The position numbers and the translations under genes were made by a program. A model generated the notes under the pieces. It worked only from the letters and a program-made list of their open reading frames with translations. It made no database searches and was not told the origin of the DNA. From Halorubrum salinum (GTDB taxonomy: Archaea > Halobacteriota > Halobacteria > Halobacteriales > Haloferacaceae): a DNA stretch of 64,000 nucleotides. Below, in pieces: positions 26,402 through 35,390 of this stretch. How positions within the stretch are numbered: the stretch's first letter is position 1; each line of letters starts with the position of its first letter. The DNA is taken from assembly GCF_024494575.1 (NCBI RefSeq), contig NZ_JANHDO010000001.1, positions 1,012,793 to 1,076,792 of the forward strand, given 5' to 3'.

Positions 26402-27312
26402 GCGGGGCGGACGCAGACGAGACGATGACTTCGACGGACCGCGGGGGCGACGACGAGACAGACCGTTGTGAGAGCGACGACGAGACGGACCGAGATGGGA
26501 CCGACGTCGACGCCGAGGCGACGGACCGCGACGGTGCGTCCGCACGCCGAAAGCCCGTCGTGGTCGTCGTCGAACCGGAGACCCCGGGCAACGTTGGGAC
26601 GATCGCTCGGGCGATGAAGAACTTCGGACTCGACGACCTCAAGCTCGTGAACCCGCCCGAACTGGCGGAAGACGGCGAGGCCTACGGGTTCGCTGGCCAC
26701 GCCCGCGAGGACGTGCTCCCGAACGCGGACGAGGTGACCTTCGAGGAGGTCGTCGCGAACTACCACACCGTCGGAACCACGGCGATCACCGGTGAGGACG
26801 ACCAGAGCCACGAGCGGTTCCCGTTCAAGACGCCCGTCGAACTCAAGGAGTCGCTCGCGACCGTCGACGCGCCCACCGCGATCGTCTTCGGCCGGGAGGG
26901 TCGCGGACTCAACAACGAGGAGCTGTCGCGACTCGACGAGGTGTGTTCGATCCCGGCGGACGACGACTACCCCGTCCTCAACCTCGGACAGGCCGCGACG
27001 GTGCTGTTGTACGAGCTTCGCGACCTGACCGTCGGGGAGACGCAGTTGCCGGACACGGCAGTGACGCGCGCGCCGGAGGCGGACGTGGAGCGCTTCCACG
27101 GCTTCTTCGAGGAGTTCCTCGCGTCGACCGGTCAGCGCGAGCACGTGCGCGAGAAGAACGCGCTCTTGATGCGTCGACTGCTCGGTCGGGCGCATCCCAC
27201 GGAACGGGAGATACACTCGCTTCTGGGCACGTTCCGCAAGGCGAACACCAAGTTAGAGCACGCAGACCACCTCGCCGCGAAGTACGACGAACCGGTGTAT
27301 CCGAGGGAGTGA
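26398..27312 (+). CDS. trmJ: SPOUT tRNA 2'-O-methyltransferase TrmJ
   Basis: Methylates the 2'-O of nucleotide 32 in tRNA. It has 304 residues. The first 50 residues are an acidic repeat-like tail ([18 protein letters not shown]). The SPOUT domain has [24 protein letters not shown], then [16 protein letters not shown] and [16 protein letters not shown], which forms the knot and SAM site. A C-terminal helical segment with [20 protein letters not shown] and [16 protein letters not shown] is typical of TrmJ rather than TrmL. ATG at 26398 overlaps the previous stop. Confidence 0.93.
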   Translation: MSGADADETMTSTDRGGDDETDRCESDDETDRDGTDVDAEATDRDGASARRKPVVVVVEPETPGNVGTIARAMKNFGLDDLKLVNPPELAEDGEAYGFAGHAREDVLPNADEVTFEEVVANYHTVGTTAITGEDDQSHERFPFKTPVELKESLATVDAPTAIVFGREGRGLNNEELSRLDEVCSIPADDDYPVLNLGQAATVLLYELRDLTVGETQLPDTAVTRAPEADVERFHGFFEEFLASTGQREHVREKNALLMRRLLGRAHPTEREIHSLLGTFRKANTKLEHADHLAAKYDEPVYPRE

Positions 27313-27317
27313 GACGG

Positions 27318-28001
27318 ATGGACCCGCTTCACGACGACCTCCTCGCCGGCGTGCGCGACGTCTCGCCGCTCATGCTCGGGATCGTTCCGTTCGCGCTCGT
27401 GGCCGGGATCGCCGCCGTCGACGCGGGCCTCGGGCTCGCGGAAGCCGTGGGGCTGTCGGTGATCGTGTTCGCCGGCGCGTCACAGCTCGCCGCCCTCGAT
27501 CTCATCGGATCGGGCGCGCCGCTGGCGGTCGTCGTCGGGACTGCGGTCGTGATAAACCTCCGGATGGTGATGTACTCGGCGTCCATCGCCCCGCACTTCG
27601 CTCGATACGCACGGGGGGTTCGAGCCGGGCTCGCGTACTTCCTCACCGATCAGGCGTACGCGCTCTCCGTCGCGGAGTTCGGCGCGAGCGACGACCGGAG
27701 CCGTGCGCTGTACTATCTCGGCGCGGCGGTGTCGCTGTGGATCGTCTGGCAGATCGGCACGGTCGCCGGCGTCGTGGTGGGCGCGGGCGTCCCGGACGCG
27801 TGGGGACTCACTTTCGCGGTCCCGCTCGTGTTCCTCGCGCTTCTCGTCCCGGCGATGAAGGACCGACCGACCACGGCCGCGGGCGTGACCGGCGGCGCGG
27901 TCGCCGTCGTCGCGGCCGGCCTTCCGCTCAACCTCGGACTGCTCGTTGGGGCGGTCACCGGTATCGTCGTCGGACTGCTGACGGAGGGGCGATCGCGATG
28001 A
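27318..28001 (+). CDS. azlC: AzlC-family branched-chain amino acid exporter, large subunit
   Basis: 227 residues, membrane protein with about five to six helices. Family blocks: VSPLMLGIVPFALVAGIAA, VFAGASQLAALDLI and INLRMVMYSASIAPHFA, then the FLTDQAYALS segment. Together with AzlD it exports branched-chain amino acids or analogues. It starts 5 bp after trmJ and its stop overlaps the azlD start (ATGA), so the pair is coupled. Confidence 0.94.
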   Translation: MDPLHDDLLAGVRDVSPLMLGIVPFALVAGIAAVDAGLGLAEAVGLSVIVFAGASQLAALDLIGSGAPLAVVVGTAVVINLRMVMYSASIAPHFARYARGVRAGLAYFLTDQAYALSVAEFGASDDRSRALYYLGAAVSLWIVWQIGTVAGVVVGAGVPDAWGLTFAVPLVFLALLVPAMKDRPTTAAGVTGGAVAVVAAGLPLNLGLLVGAVTGIVVGLLTEGRSR

Positions 28002-28405
28002 CGGGGGGCGGCTTCGCGCTCGTTGAGGGAGCCCTCACGCGTGGCGTTCTCGGTCAGTGGCAGGACGTGTTCGGGGGATCGTCGGACGTGTGGGCAGCGA
28101 TCGTCGTCATCGGCGTCGCGACGTACGGGTTCCGGCTCTCTTTCATCTACCTGTTCGGGCGGATCGACGAGGTTCCCCAGTCGGTGAAGCGCACGCTCCG
28201 CTACGTCCCGCCGGCGGTGCTCGCGGCGCTCGTGTTTCCCGATTTCGTAACACTGGAGTCGTCGCTGATCGCGACGCTCGCCGACGAGCGGCTGATCGCC
28301 GGCGCGGTCGCCGGCGCGGTCGCGTGGCGCACCGAGAACGTGTTCGCGACGATCACGGTCGGGATGGTCGCGCTGTGGCTGTTCCGCTTCGTGGTGTTCG
28401 CGTAG
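27998..28405 (+). CDS. azlD: AzlD-family branched-chain amino acid transport protein
   Basis: 135 residues with three to four helices: AAIVVIGVATYGFRLSFIYL, the motif LRYVPPAVLAALVFPDFV, RLIAGAVAGAVAWRTENVFATITVGMVALWLFRF. It forms the small subunit of the AzlCD exporter and overlaps azlC by four bases. The TYGFR and YVPPAVLAAL blocks are the AzlD signature. Confidence 0.92.
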   Translation: MTGGGFALVEGALTRGVLGQWQDVFGGSSDVWAAIVVIGVATYGFRLSFIYLFGRIDEVPQSVKRTLRYVPPAVLAALVFPDFVTLESSLIATLADERLIAGAVAGAVAWRTENVFATITVGMVALWLFRFVVFA

Positions 28406-28433
28406 GCGCGGCCGCGGACGGATCGGAGGCCGC

Positions 28434-28802
28434 TCAGTCGATCCGATCCGCGTTCCGCGAGGCGACGGCGAACACGACGAGGCCACAGACCCCGGCGACA
28501 GCGAGTCCACGCTCGACCGAGACGAATCCCCGGGCCGGTGGCACCGCGTACGACACCGCGGCCACACCGAGGACCGCGTAGCCGACGGTCGAGTATCCGA
28601 GCAGCGCAGGTCGAACTGACGGCGTGTTCCAGAGAACGACCCACGCGGTGACGCCGGCAGCGACGCCGACGGCGACGCCGACGGGGAGGCCGACGAGCGC
28701 GGAGAACTCGATTCGTGACGCGAGCGCGCCCGTGAGGACGGCGCTCACGAGGAGGATCGTCGTCAGTCCGGTTCCGATCGCGGCGACGGGGCGAGCGTTC
28801 AT
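28434..28802 (-). CDS. Small membrane protein of unknown function
   Basis: 122 residues, four hydrophobic segments (AAIGTGLTTILLVSAVLTGALA, VGLPVGVAVGVAAGVTAWVVLW, GYSTVGYAVLGVAAVSYAV, GLAVAGVCGLVVFAVASR). The start ATG 28802 (MNARPVAAIG) is used rather than an in-frame start at 28823. I see no family signature; such four-helix proteins are common near haloarchaeal transport genes. Convergent with azlD, 28 bp apart. Confidence 0.7.
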   Translation of the reverse strand: MNARPVAAIGTGLTTILLVSAVLTGALASRIEFSALVGLPVGVAVGVAAGVTAWVVLWNTPSVRPALLGYSTVGYAVLGVAAVSYAVPPARGFVSVERGLAVAGVCGLVVFAVASRNADRID

Positions 28803-28918
28803 GTACGACTCGTCGCCGGGCAACGAGATAAAGATCGAGCGCGCCGACGCGGGGAGCGGTTGTATCGCTAGGCGGCGACGTTCGTTCCCGATGCGCCGCT
28901 GGGAGAGTACTCCGACAG

Positions 28919-29251
28919 CTATCTCTCGCGTTCGGTCGCGCGGTCCGACGACTGCTCCGATGCTCGGGGCGTCTCCCGATCGGCGTGACGGTCGAACCGC
29001 GACACTTCGTCGGCCTCGCGCTCCCGCACTTCGGCGATCCGTTGGGCGGCGTCGGCGACCGAGTCGAGCGCAGCGAGGAGCCGATAGCCGAGGTACGGGC
29101 CGACCGAAAGCAGCGCCACCGCGATGAGTCCGAGTAGGATCTGTGCGGCGATCACGACGGAGTACGCGAGCGCAAGCAGGCTCACCGCGCCAAGCGCCGC
29201 GCCGACAGGCGTGGAGAGGGCTTCGGAGGGAGACAGCGGGTCGTGTGGCAT
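28919..29251 (-). CDS. Small membrane protein with charged C-terminal tail
   Basis: 110 residues. Two hydrophobic segments (VGAALGAVSLLALAYSVVIA and LLGLIAVALLSVGPYLGYRLL) followed by a charged helix (DSVADAAQRIAEVREREADEV) and a low-complexity tail. This is the common haloarchaeal pattern of short two-helix proteins. The long frame extending upstream to 29845 is antisense to the oxidoreductase gene and not used. Function unknown. Confidence 0.7.
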   Translation of the reverse strand: MPHDPLSPSEALSTPVGAALGAVSLLALAYSVVIAAQILLGLIAVALLSVGPYLGYRLLAALDSVADAAQRIAEVREREADEVSRFDRHADRETPRASEQSSDRATERER

Positions 29252-29316
29252 ACGCGGCGCTATCGACGGAACGTACCTAAAAATGGTGGACGAACGGTTC
29301 GGCGCGGCGGAGCGGT

Positions 29317-31239
29317 TCAGTCGTCGGCGGGAGCCGCGGAGTCGCCGGCGGAGACGCCGGTGCCCGGCCCGACGTCGATGTCGAGGTCCGCGAGCTTCTC
29401 GTCGGGGACGACGCCGTCGACCCAGCCGCGGGTCTCGTAGTACTCCGCTTTCATCTGGTCGAGTTCGACGAGTTCGCCCTCGCTCGCACCCGTGCCGGGG
29501 ATGGCGTCCGGGTGCCCCTCGATGAAGCGGTTCGGCAGCGTGTCGTCGTCGCCGTCGAAGCCGGCGAGGTTGTTGAAGTACCGTTCGAGGTTGTAGACGC
29601 GTTCTCCGGCCTCGAACAGCTCGTCCTCGCTGATGTCGCGGCCGGTCATGCCGTTGTACTGGAGCACGTACTCTTCGATCCCCTCCGCGAACGCGCTGAA
29701 CTTGCAGATGTCGAAGGAGTCGGAGACGGCGTGCAGGTCCTGGAAGGTTGCGGTGAGCTCGCCTTTGCCCTCCCACTCGTACGGATCGACCTTCTCCGGA
29801 ATGCCGAGTATCTCGGCCGCCGGCGTGTAGCCGCGCAGGTGGCACGCGCCGCGGTTGGAGGTCGCGTACGCGATCCCCATTCCCTTCATGCAGCGCGGGT
29901 CGTAGGCGGCGATCGTCTGACCCTTGACCGAGAGCTTGTTTCCGTGCGCGCCCTTCGCGTCGGCGACGCGCTCTGCGCCCTCCGCGAGGAGGTCGCCCAG
30001 GTCCGACGAGCGGTTGCCGATCTCGTCGAGCAGGTCTATCATCGCCTCGGAGTCGCCCCAGTCGATGTGACCGACGCCGTCGAGTTTGCCCTCCTCGCTC
30101 ATCTCCATCGCCATCGCCATCATGTTGCCCGACTCGATCGTGTCGATGCCCAGATCGTTACAGCGCTGGAGCATCAGCGCGATCTCGTCGCGGTCGGAGT
30201 GTCCGGAGTTCGGACCGAGCGCCCACGCGGACTCGTACTCGTACGACTCCGTGCGAACGTTCATGTCCTCGCCCTTGTGTGTGACGTCGACTTCGACCTC
30301 CTTCTTACACGCGACCGGACAGGAGTGACACGTCGGCTCGTCGACGAGGATGTTCTCGCGGACGTTCTCGCCGGAGACGCGCTCGGCGTCGATATCGGCC
30401 CCCTCGGCGTCGTGGTACTCGCCGGTCGAGGTGTACCGCGCGTTCTTCGTCGGGAGACCGTCCATCTCGTCGGTCGCGTTCATCAGGACGTTCGTCCCGT
30501 ACATCGAGAGGCCGCCCTCGTTGGGCGCGGTCACGTCCGACTCGCGGATGACCTCCATCGCCTGCTGGTAGCCCTCCTGGAACGTCTCCGGATCGGCGGG
30601 CTTCGGCATGTCGGTACCGCCCCTCACGACGACCGCCTTCACGTTCTTCGAGCCCATGACCGCACCCGTGCCGCCGCGGCCCGAAGCCCGGTCGTCCTCG
30701 TTCAGGACGCAGGCGTAGCGAACGCCGTTCTCGCCGCCCTGCCCGATCGCCATCACGGAGAGGTTCTTGCCGACGGAGCCGTCGACCTCCTCACCGAGCG
30801 CGTCGATCGTGTCGTGGACGCCCTGTCCCCAGATGTGGGAGGCGTCGCGTACCTCGACCTCGCCGTCCTCGACGAGGAGGTAGACGGGGTCGTCGCTCGC
30901 GCCGTCCAGCAGGATCCCGTCGAGGCCGGCCCACTTGAGCCGCGCGCCCGACCAGCCGCCGTGGTGGGAGTCGGTGACGGTCCCCGTCAGCGGCGACTTC
31001 GTCACCAGGGCGATGCGGCCGCTCATCACGGTCTGGGTCCCCGTCAGCGGACCCGTCATGAACGCGAGCCGGTTGTCGGGACCCAGCGGGTCGACGTCCG
31101 GGCCCGCGTCGAAGACGTACTTCACGCCGAGCCCGCGCGCGCCGATGTACTTTTTCGCGTCCTCGTCGTCGATTCCCTGGTAGTTGACCTCGCCCGCACC
31201 GAGGTCGACCTGTGCCACCCGGTCTCGGTATCCGCCCAT
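29317..31239 (-). CDS. aor: Tungsten-containing aldehyde:ferredoxin oxidoreductase
   Basis: Oxidises aldehydes to acids with a tungstopterin and a [4Fe-4S] cluster, reducing ferredoxin. It has 640 residues. Cluster ligands are in TCHSCPVACKK (C-x2-C-x3-C) and the distant Cys of SFDICKFSAF. Pterin-binding loops: GARGLGVKYV, SPLTGTVTDSHHGG, GRGGTGAVMGSKNVKAV and SNRGACHLRGY. Two upstream methionines (31263, 31248) are possible, but the TATA-like CCTAATATA at 31264-31272 sits 25-33 bases before 31239, and MGGYRDRVAQVDLG is the normal family N-terminus. Its electron partner in haloarchaea is likely a 2Fe-2S ferredoxin. Confidence 0.95.
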   Translation of the reverse strand: MGGYRDRVAQVDLGAGEVNYQGIDDEDAKKYIGARGLGVKYVFDAGPDVDPLGPDNRLAFMTGPLTGTQTVMSGRIALVTKSPLTGTVTDSHHGGWSGARLKWAGLDGILLDGASDDPVYLLVEDGEVEVRDASHIWGQGVHDTIDALGEEVDGSVGKNLSVMAIGQGGENGVRYACVLNEDDRASGRGGTGAVMGSKNVKAVVVRGGTDMPKPADPETFQEGYQQAMEVIRESDVTAPNEGGLSMYGTNVLMNATDEMDGLPTKNARYTSTGEYHDAEGADIDAERVSGENVRENILVDEPTCHSCPVACKKEVEVDVTHKGEDMNVRTESYEYESAWALGPNSGHSDRDEIALMLQRCNDLGIDTIESGNMMAMAMEMSEEGKLDGVGHIDWGDSEAMIDLLDEIGNRSSDLGDLLAEGAERVADAKGAHGNKLSVKGQTIAAYDPRCMKGMGIAYATSNRGACHLRGYTPAAEILGIPEKVDPYEWEGKGELTATFQDLHAVSDSFDICKFSAFAEGIEEYVLQYNGMTGRDISEDELFEAGERVYNLERYFNNLAGFDGDDDTLPNRFIEGHPDAIPGTGASEGELVELDQMKAEYYETRGWVDGVVPDEKLADLDIDVGPGTGVSAGDSAAPADD

Positions 31240-31263
31240 TTCGGTCATGTAATGTTCTACCAT

Positions 31264-31272
31264 TATATTAGG
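31264..31272 (-). promoter_or_regulatory. TATA box of the aldehyde oxidoreductase gene
   Basis: In gene orientation the sequence CCTAATATA lies 25-33 bases before the ATG at 31239, the spacing expected for a leaderless haloarchaeal transcript. It decides between three in-frame methionines. Confidence 0.6.
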
Positions 31273-31454
31273 GCCGTATCGTGTTAGGTGTTGATTCGCA
31301 AATGTAACCGGAACCTATTACGGAACGCGATCGCCGAGCGCGCCCGTTCGATCCGATCCGACCAGTCACGTCTGGCGATTTCGGCCGGCTCCCGCCCGCG
31401 CGTGAGCCGAAGTTCCCACGGGAAGTTAACTCGTCTCAGCCCGCACCGCGCTGT

Positions 31455-31985
31455 ATGTCGACGAACAGCCGTGGTCGGGGGACGAACAGTCACGATCCCT
31501 GGATCGTCGTCGCCGCGGCCGCGACGGCCGTCCTCGGCGCGTCGCTCCTCCCGATTCCGGACGTCGCGCTCGGGGGCGTTCCGCGCGGCGTCGGCGGTGC
31601 CGGCCCGCTCCCGGCGTGGGTGAGCTTCACCACGCCGTTCCATCTCGTGGGATACGCGGCCCTCGGCGCACTCGTCGCCCGGGCGACGCGCGTGTCACTG
31701 ACTGTTCGTCGACGCAGCCGCGTTGACGGCGTCGCGACGGGCGGCGGACCCAGCCGTGTCGACAGCGACAGCGGCGGCGGACGCGTCGGCGGCGCGACCG
31801 GACTCGCCGTCGTCGCACTCGGGGTCACCGTCGCCGCCGCGGTCGGGTTCGGCGTGGAGCTCGCGCAGTCGACGATTCCGTGGCGATCGTTCGCGTGGAT
31901 CGACGTCGGCGTCAACGTCGTCGGTGCGGTGGTCGGTGCAGGCGGCTACGCGATCCGCTGGACCGTGTCGGTCGCACCGCGGTAG
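31455..31985 (+). CDS. VanZ-like membrane protein
   Basis: 176 residues. Helices: WIVVAAAATAVLGASLLPIP, TPFHLVGYAALGALVARA, GLAVVALGVTVAAAVGFGVELAQ and a C-terminal VGVNVVGAVVGAGGYAI. The pattern of H in FHLVGYAAL, ELAQSTIPWRSFAWIDVGVNVVGA (Glu-Gln, Arg, Asp and Asn in helix 3-4) is the VanZ-like signature. A Gly/Ser-rich insert with Arg (residues 82-112) separates the halves. Function in archaea unknown. Confidence 0.85.
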   Translation: MSTNSRGRGTNSHDPWIVVAAAATAVLGASLLPIPDVALGGVPRGVGGAGPLPAWVSFTTPFHLVGYAALGALVARATRVSLTVRRRSRVDGVATGGGPSRVDSDSGGGRVGGATGLAVVALGVTVAAAVGFGVELAQSTIPWRSFAWIDVGVNVVGAVVGAGGYAIRWTVSVAPR

Positions 31986-32079
31986 GAGGGCTCGAACGGT
32001 CTTTCGCGCGTCTCCATCGAGCCCGGCGTCGAGCCGTGATGACGACACGGCTTTACGCGCTCGTCCGCTCCCTCCGACA

Positions 32080-33174
32080 ATGAGCAAGCCGAGCCCCGAC
32101 GCGTACGAGCAGGGGCGCGGGATGGACGCGCACAACGCCGTGATGCGCGACATCCGCGCCGAGCGCTCGGAGACGTACGACCCGACGGAGCCGACCCGCG
32201 TGTGGATCGACGAGGACAACACGCCCGACGGGGTCGTGAACTCCCTGACGATCATCTTGAACACCGGCGGCTGTCGGTGGGCCCGCGCCGGCGGCTGCAC
32301 GATGTGCGGCTACGTCGCCGAGTCGGTCGAGGGCGGCAGCGTCGCCCACGAGGACCTCATGCGCCAGATCGAGGCCTGCCTCGACCACGAGGCGGAAAAC
32401 GCCGAGAAGCCCGCCGAGCTGATCAAGATCTACACCTCGGGGTCGTTCCTCGACGAGCGCGAGGTGCCGGCAGAGACCCGTCGGGCGATCGCGGAGACGT
32501 TCGCCGACCGCGACCGCATCGTCGTCGAGTCGCTTCCGGACTTCGTGAGCCGGGAGAAGATCGGCGACTTCGCCGACCGCGGCATCGCCACCGACGTGGC
32601 GGTCGGACTGGAGACCGCGACCGACCGCGTCCGCCGCGACTGCGTGAACAAGTACTTCGACTTCGCCGACTTCGAGGACGCCTGCGCGGAGGCGGCCGCG
32701 GCCGACGCGGACTTTTCGGCGGACGTGGGGGTCAAGGCGTACCTCCTCATGAAGCCGCCGTTCCTCGCGGAGCCCGAGGCCGCCGCGGACATGGTCGACT
32801 CCATCCGCCGCTGCGCCGACGTGGAGGGCTGTCACACCGTCTCGATGAACCCGACCAACGTGCAGCGGTACACGATGGTCGACGAGCTGTTCTTCGAGGG
32901 CGGCTACCGCCCGCCGTGGCTCTGGTCGGTCGCGCACGTCCTCGACGAGACCGCCGACGTCGACGCGATCGTCGTCTCCGACCCGGTCGGGCACGGTTCC
33001 GACCGCGGCGCACACAACTGCGGCGAGTGCGACGACCGCGTCCAGACCGCGATCAAGGACTTCGACCGCAGACAGGACCCGAGCGTCTTCGAGCAGGTCT
33101 CCTGCGAGTGCGAGGCGACGTGGGATCGGGTGATGGACGAGGAGACCGCCTACAACATGCCGCTCGCGCGCTGA
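32080..33174 (+). CDS. Archaeosine-forming radical SAM enzyme RaSEA
   Basis: With ArcS converts preQ0-lysine on tRNA G15 to archaeosine. It has 364 residues. The 4Fe-4S cluster cysteines are C65, C73 and C76 in GGCRWARAGGCTMCGY, an atypical C-x7-C-x2-C spacing in place of C-x3-C-x2-C. Other blocks: IYTSGSFLDEREV, VESLPDFV, VGLETATDRVRRDCVNK and YLLMKPPFL, as in the Elp3-like SAM family. C-terminal NCGECDDRV and SCECEATW could bind metal. The start ATG is at 32080, preceded by a TTTACG TATA-like stretch. Confidence 0.93.
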   Translation: MSKPSPDAYEQGRGMDAHNAVMRDIRAERSETYDPTEPTRVWIDEDNTPDGVVNSLTIILNTGGCRWARAGGCTMCGYVAESVEGGSVAHEDLMRQIEACLDHEAENAEKPAELIKIYTSGSFLDEREVPAETRRAIAETFADRDRIVVESLPDFVSREKIGDFADRGIATDVAVGLETATDRVRRDCVNKYFDFADFEDACAEAAAADADFSADVGVKAYLLMKPPFLAEPEAAADMVDSIRRCADVEGCHTVSMNPTNVQRYTMVDELFFEGGYRPPWLWSVAHVLDETADVDAIVVSDPVGHGSDRGAHNCGECDDRVQTAIKDFDRRQDPSVFEQVSCECEATWDRVMDEETAYNMPLAR

Positions 33175-33322
33175 GACGGCGACAGGACGGTCGACGAACC
33201 GGGCGGACCCGTCCACGCCGTCCGGCCGCCGTGTCGTTTCATAGTTGATCAACTATCTTCGCGTTCGGATCGTGTGTGATCTATATATACCGATATATAC
33301 GGATCGATCGGGTCGGACAAGA

Positions 33323-33330
33323 CCCTTATA
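33323..33330 (+). promoter_or_regulatory. TATA box of the small zinc-ribbon gene
   Basis: CCCTTATA at 33323-33330 is 23-30 bases upstream of the ATG at 33353 and indicates a leaderless transcript. Upstream (33241-33300) is AT-rich with repeated TATATA stretches. Confidence 0.5.
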
Positions 33331-33352
33331 CGTCGGGATACTCGGTCTAAAC

Positions 33353-33556
33353 ATGAATGCAGTCGCCAGCGGTCACCGGTCGGCCCGCCGGAAGTCGGTC
33401 CTCTTCTGTGCGGAGTGCAGCTTCGAGAGCGCCCTGAACGAGGGGTGGCTCGTCGTCAGCGACGGCGACGAGCGGACGGTCGTCTGCCCCGAGTGCGGCC
33501 ACGTCGCCGACCACCGGCCCGAGCCGTCCGCGCCGACCTCGCAGTGCGCGGACTGA
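33353..33556 (+). CDS. Small two-CxxC zinc-ribbon protein
   Basis: 67 residues. FCAECSFESAL and VVCPECGHVADHRP supply four cysteines of a zinc ribbon separated by a beta hairpin (GWLVVSDGDERT). Such single-ribbon proteins are frequent and mostly uncharacterised in haloarchaea. The ATG 33353 agrees with the TATA box; an in-frame extension upstream to 33245 lacks support. Confidence 0.8.
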   Translation: MNAVASGHRSARRKSVLFCAECSFESALNEGWLVVSDGDERTVVCPECGHVADHRPEPSAPTSQCAD

Positions 33557-33590
33557 ACGCGACGGGTCCCGAGTCGTCGGCCGTGTTTTT

Positions 33591-34463
33591 TCACTCGTCC
33601 GCGGGTGACCGCGCCGCGAGCGCCGGTATCGCGTCGAGCCGCTCGTCGTCCAGTGCCTCCCAGTCGATCCCGAGCGGTCGCGCGTACGGCGTCTCCGTCC
33701 GAATCGTCCGCTCTGGCGTCGCGATCAGGTCGAGCGGAACGTCGTGTGCGTCCGGCTCCGGGAGCGTGTCGTTCGGGTCCGCGTCGTCGGCGGCGCTCCC
33801 CGTGCCGCCGCCCCCAGCACCGCCATCTCCAGCGACCGCCGACTCGGGACCGTCGAGAACCGACAGCTCGTGCGCCGTCGTCGCGACCGTCGTGTCGACG
33901 TCCACCGCGTCAAGTTCGCGAAGGAGTCCCCACTCCAGGTCGCTGTACCCCTCTCCCTTCCCGATCCGCGCGCCGTCGGTCGTGACGCCGACCGACCCCG
34001 AGACCACGAGGTCGACGCGGGGGACCGCCTCGGGCGCGACGGGCGTCCCGTGCGTCGAGATGCCGGAGACGGTCGTGGCGTCGTCGACGGTTGGAGCGTC
34101 GACGGTGGCGTCGTCGCTCTCGGCGGCCGACTCGCCGCCGCCCCCGTCGCTGGCGGCGTCCGCGACGGCGAGGTCGTCGGGGTCGATCCGGAGGAACGGA
34201 TCCGGGTCACGCAGCCGCGGCTGTGCGACGTAGAGCGTCTTTCCGGCCCGGAGCGCGGCCCGCCGAACCGGGAGTTGCGGCGCGTCGGGGTTACACTTCA
34301 GCGTGCGAGCGGCCGCCCACTCCGGCGTCGCAGTCAGCCGCTCGCACGCCGCATCCGCGCCCGCGAAGTTCGGAATCCGATCGTGCGGCGGAAACGGGAA
34401 CCGGGCCTGGTCGCCCTCGTCGAACGCGTCCCAGACGGCCTCTCGGACGGCCTGCTTGTCCAT
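33591..34463 (-). CDS. 5-formyltetrahydrofolate cyclo-ligase family protein
   Basis: 290 residues. Acidic N-terminal helix (MDKQAVREAVWDAFDEGD) then F-P-P-H-DRIPNFAGADAA, LKCNPDAPQLPVRRAALRAGKTLYV, a long Asp/Ser/Gly insert (about residues 105-130), VDLVVSGSVGVTTDGARIGKGEGYSDLEWGLL (phosphate/ATP loop) and TTAHELSVLD. These match the archaeal MTHFS branch that lacks some bacterial motifs; whether it acts on 5-formyl-THF is inference. Second acidic insert near residues 215-240. Confidence 0.88.
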   Translation of the reverse strand: MDKQAVREAVWDAFDEGDQARFPFPPHDRIPNFAGADAACERLTATPEWAAARTLKCNPDAPQLPVRRAALRAGKTLYVAQPRLRDPDPFLRIDPDDLAVADAASDGGGGESAAESDDATVDAPTVDDATTVSGISTHGTPVAPEAVPRVDLVVSGSVGVTTDGARIGKGEGYSDLEWGLLRELDAVDVDTTVATTAHELSVLDGPESAVAGDGGAGGGGTGSAADDADPNDTLPEPDAHDVPLDLIATPERTIRTETPYARPLGIDWEALDDERLDAIPALAARSPADE

Positions 34464-34620
34464 ATCTGAGCGTACGCCGGGAGCGGCATATACGCGGCGC
34501 TGCCGAGCGTCGCTCTCGCGGCCGTCGCTTCGTCTCGTTCTGCATCGATTCTGTGTCTGTATTCTCACGACGTGAAACTCGGTTCGGCCCTATACCTCCT
34601 TGCGGCGTGAACGCACAGCC

Positions 34621-35220
34621 ATGACCACCGAATCCACCGACGCCGTCTGTGCGGGCTGGGACGGGAGCGAGTGCGAGGGGACGGTCCACTGTCCGCCGCG
34701 CTGTCCGCGGTTCGTGGACAAGCGGGGCGCGCGCTGGACGATCCGCCCGGCCGTCTCGGAAGACCTCGCACCGCTCGCCGAGATGTACGAGGGGTTCGGC
34801 CGCGAGGACCGCGCGCAGGGGCTGCCGCCGGTGGTTCGACGCCAGCGCGCGGAGTGGATCGAGTCGATGCTCGCGGAGGGGAACAACGTCGTCGCCGAGC
34901 GCGGCGGCGAGGTGCTCGGCCATGCGATGTACACGCCGACCGACGCGGACGTGCCCGAACTCGCCGTCTTCGTCCACCCCACGGCGCAGGACCGCGGGAT
35001 CGGGACGGAGCTCTGTCGGCACGTGATCGCGAACGCCGCGGCGGCCGACCGCGACGCCATCGAACTCCACGTCGAGGCCGGAAACCGGATCGCCCGTAGC
35101 GTCTACCGCTCCGTCGGGTTCCGGATCGCCGAGCGGCGCGGCGATCTGCGGATGGAACTCTCGCTCGACGACCCGGTGGCGACTGCGGTTCGGCTGCCGC
35201 CGATAGCGCGTGAGAGATAG
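34621..35220 (+). CDS. GNAT acetyltransferase with N-terminal cysteine cluster
   Basis: 199 residues. GNAT domain from about residue 38: WTIRPAVSEDLAPLAEMYEGFG, then VPELAVFVHPTAQDRGIGTELC (acetyl-CoA P-loop Q-D-R-G-I-G) and AGNRIARSVYRSVGF. The first 36 residues contain four cysteines (C10, C18, C24, C28 in VCAGWDGSECEGTVHCPPRC), suggesting a metal-binding module ahead of the acetyltransferase. The substrate is unknown. The start ATG is at 34621; a basic extension upstream is not used. Confidence 0.88.
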   Translation: MTTESTDAVCAGWDGSECEGTVHCPPRCPRFVDKRGARWTIRPAVSEDLAPLAEMYEGFGREDRAQGLPPVVRRQRAEWIESMLAEGNNVVAERGGEVLGHAMYTPTDADVPELAVFVHPTAQDRGIGTELCRHVIANAAAADRDAIELHVEAGNRIARSVYRSVGFRIAERRGDLRMELSLDDPVATAVRLPPIARER

Positions 35221-35360
35221 GCCGGCCAACGAGCCGGGAGCAGCGCCCGTACCGTGGATGGGGAACTATATTTAACATGTATTATTGTCTGGATTATCAA
35301 TTAAATAGACTGAATACTGTTATGTTAGGCGCTCTAGACGACTGTATCTGGAATGGTAGT

Positions 35361-35368
35361 GTATATTC
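35361..35368 (+). promoter_or_regulatory. TATA box of the histidine kinase gene
   Basis: GTATATTC lies 23-30 bases before ATG 35391 in a 170-bp AT-rich gap. It argues for the start at 35391 over in-frame codons further upstream (from 35277), which would be encoded by promoter DNA. Confidence 0.55.
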
Positions 35369-35390
35369 GATCCGTCGCGCAATTCGTGTT

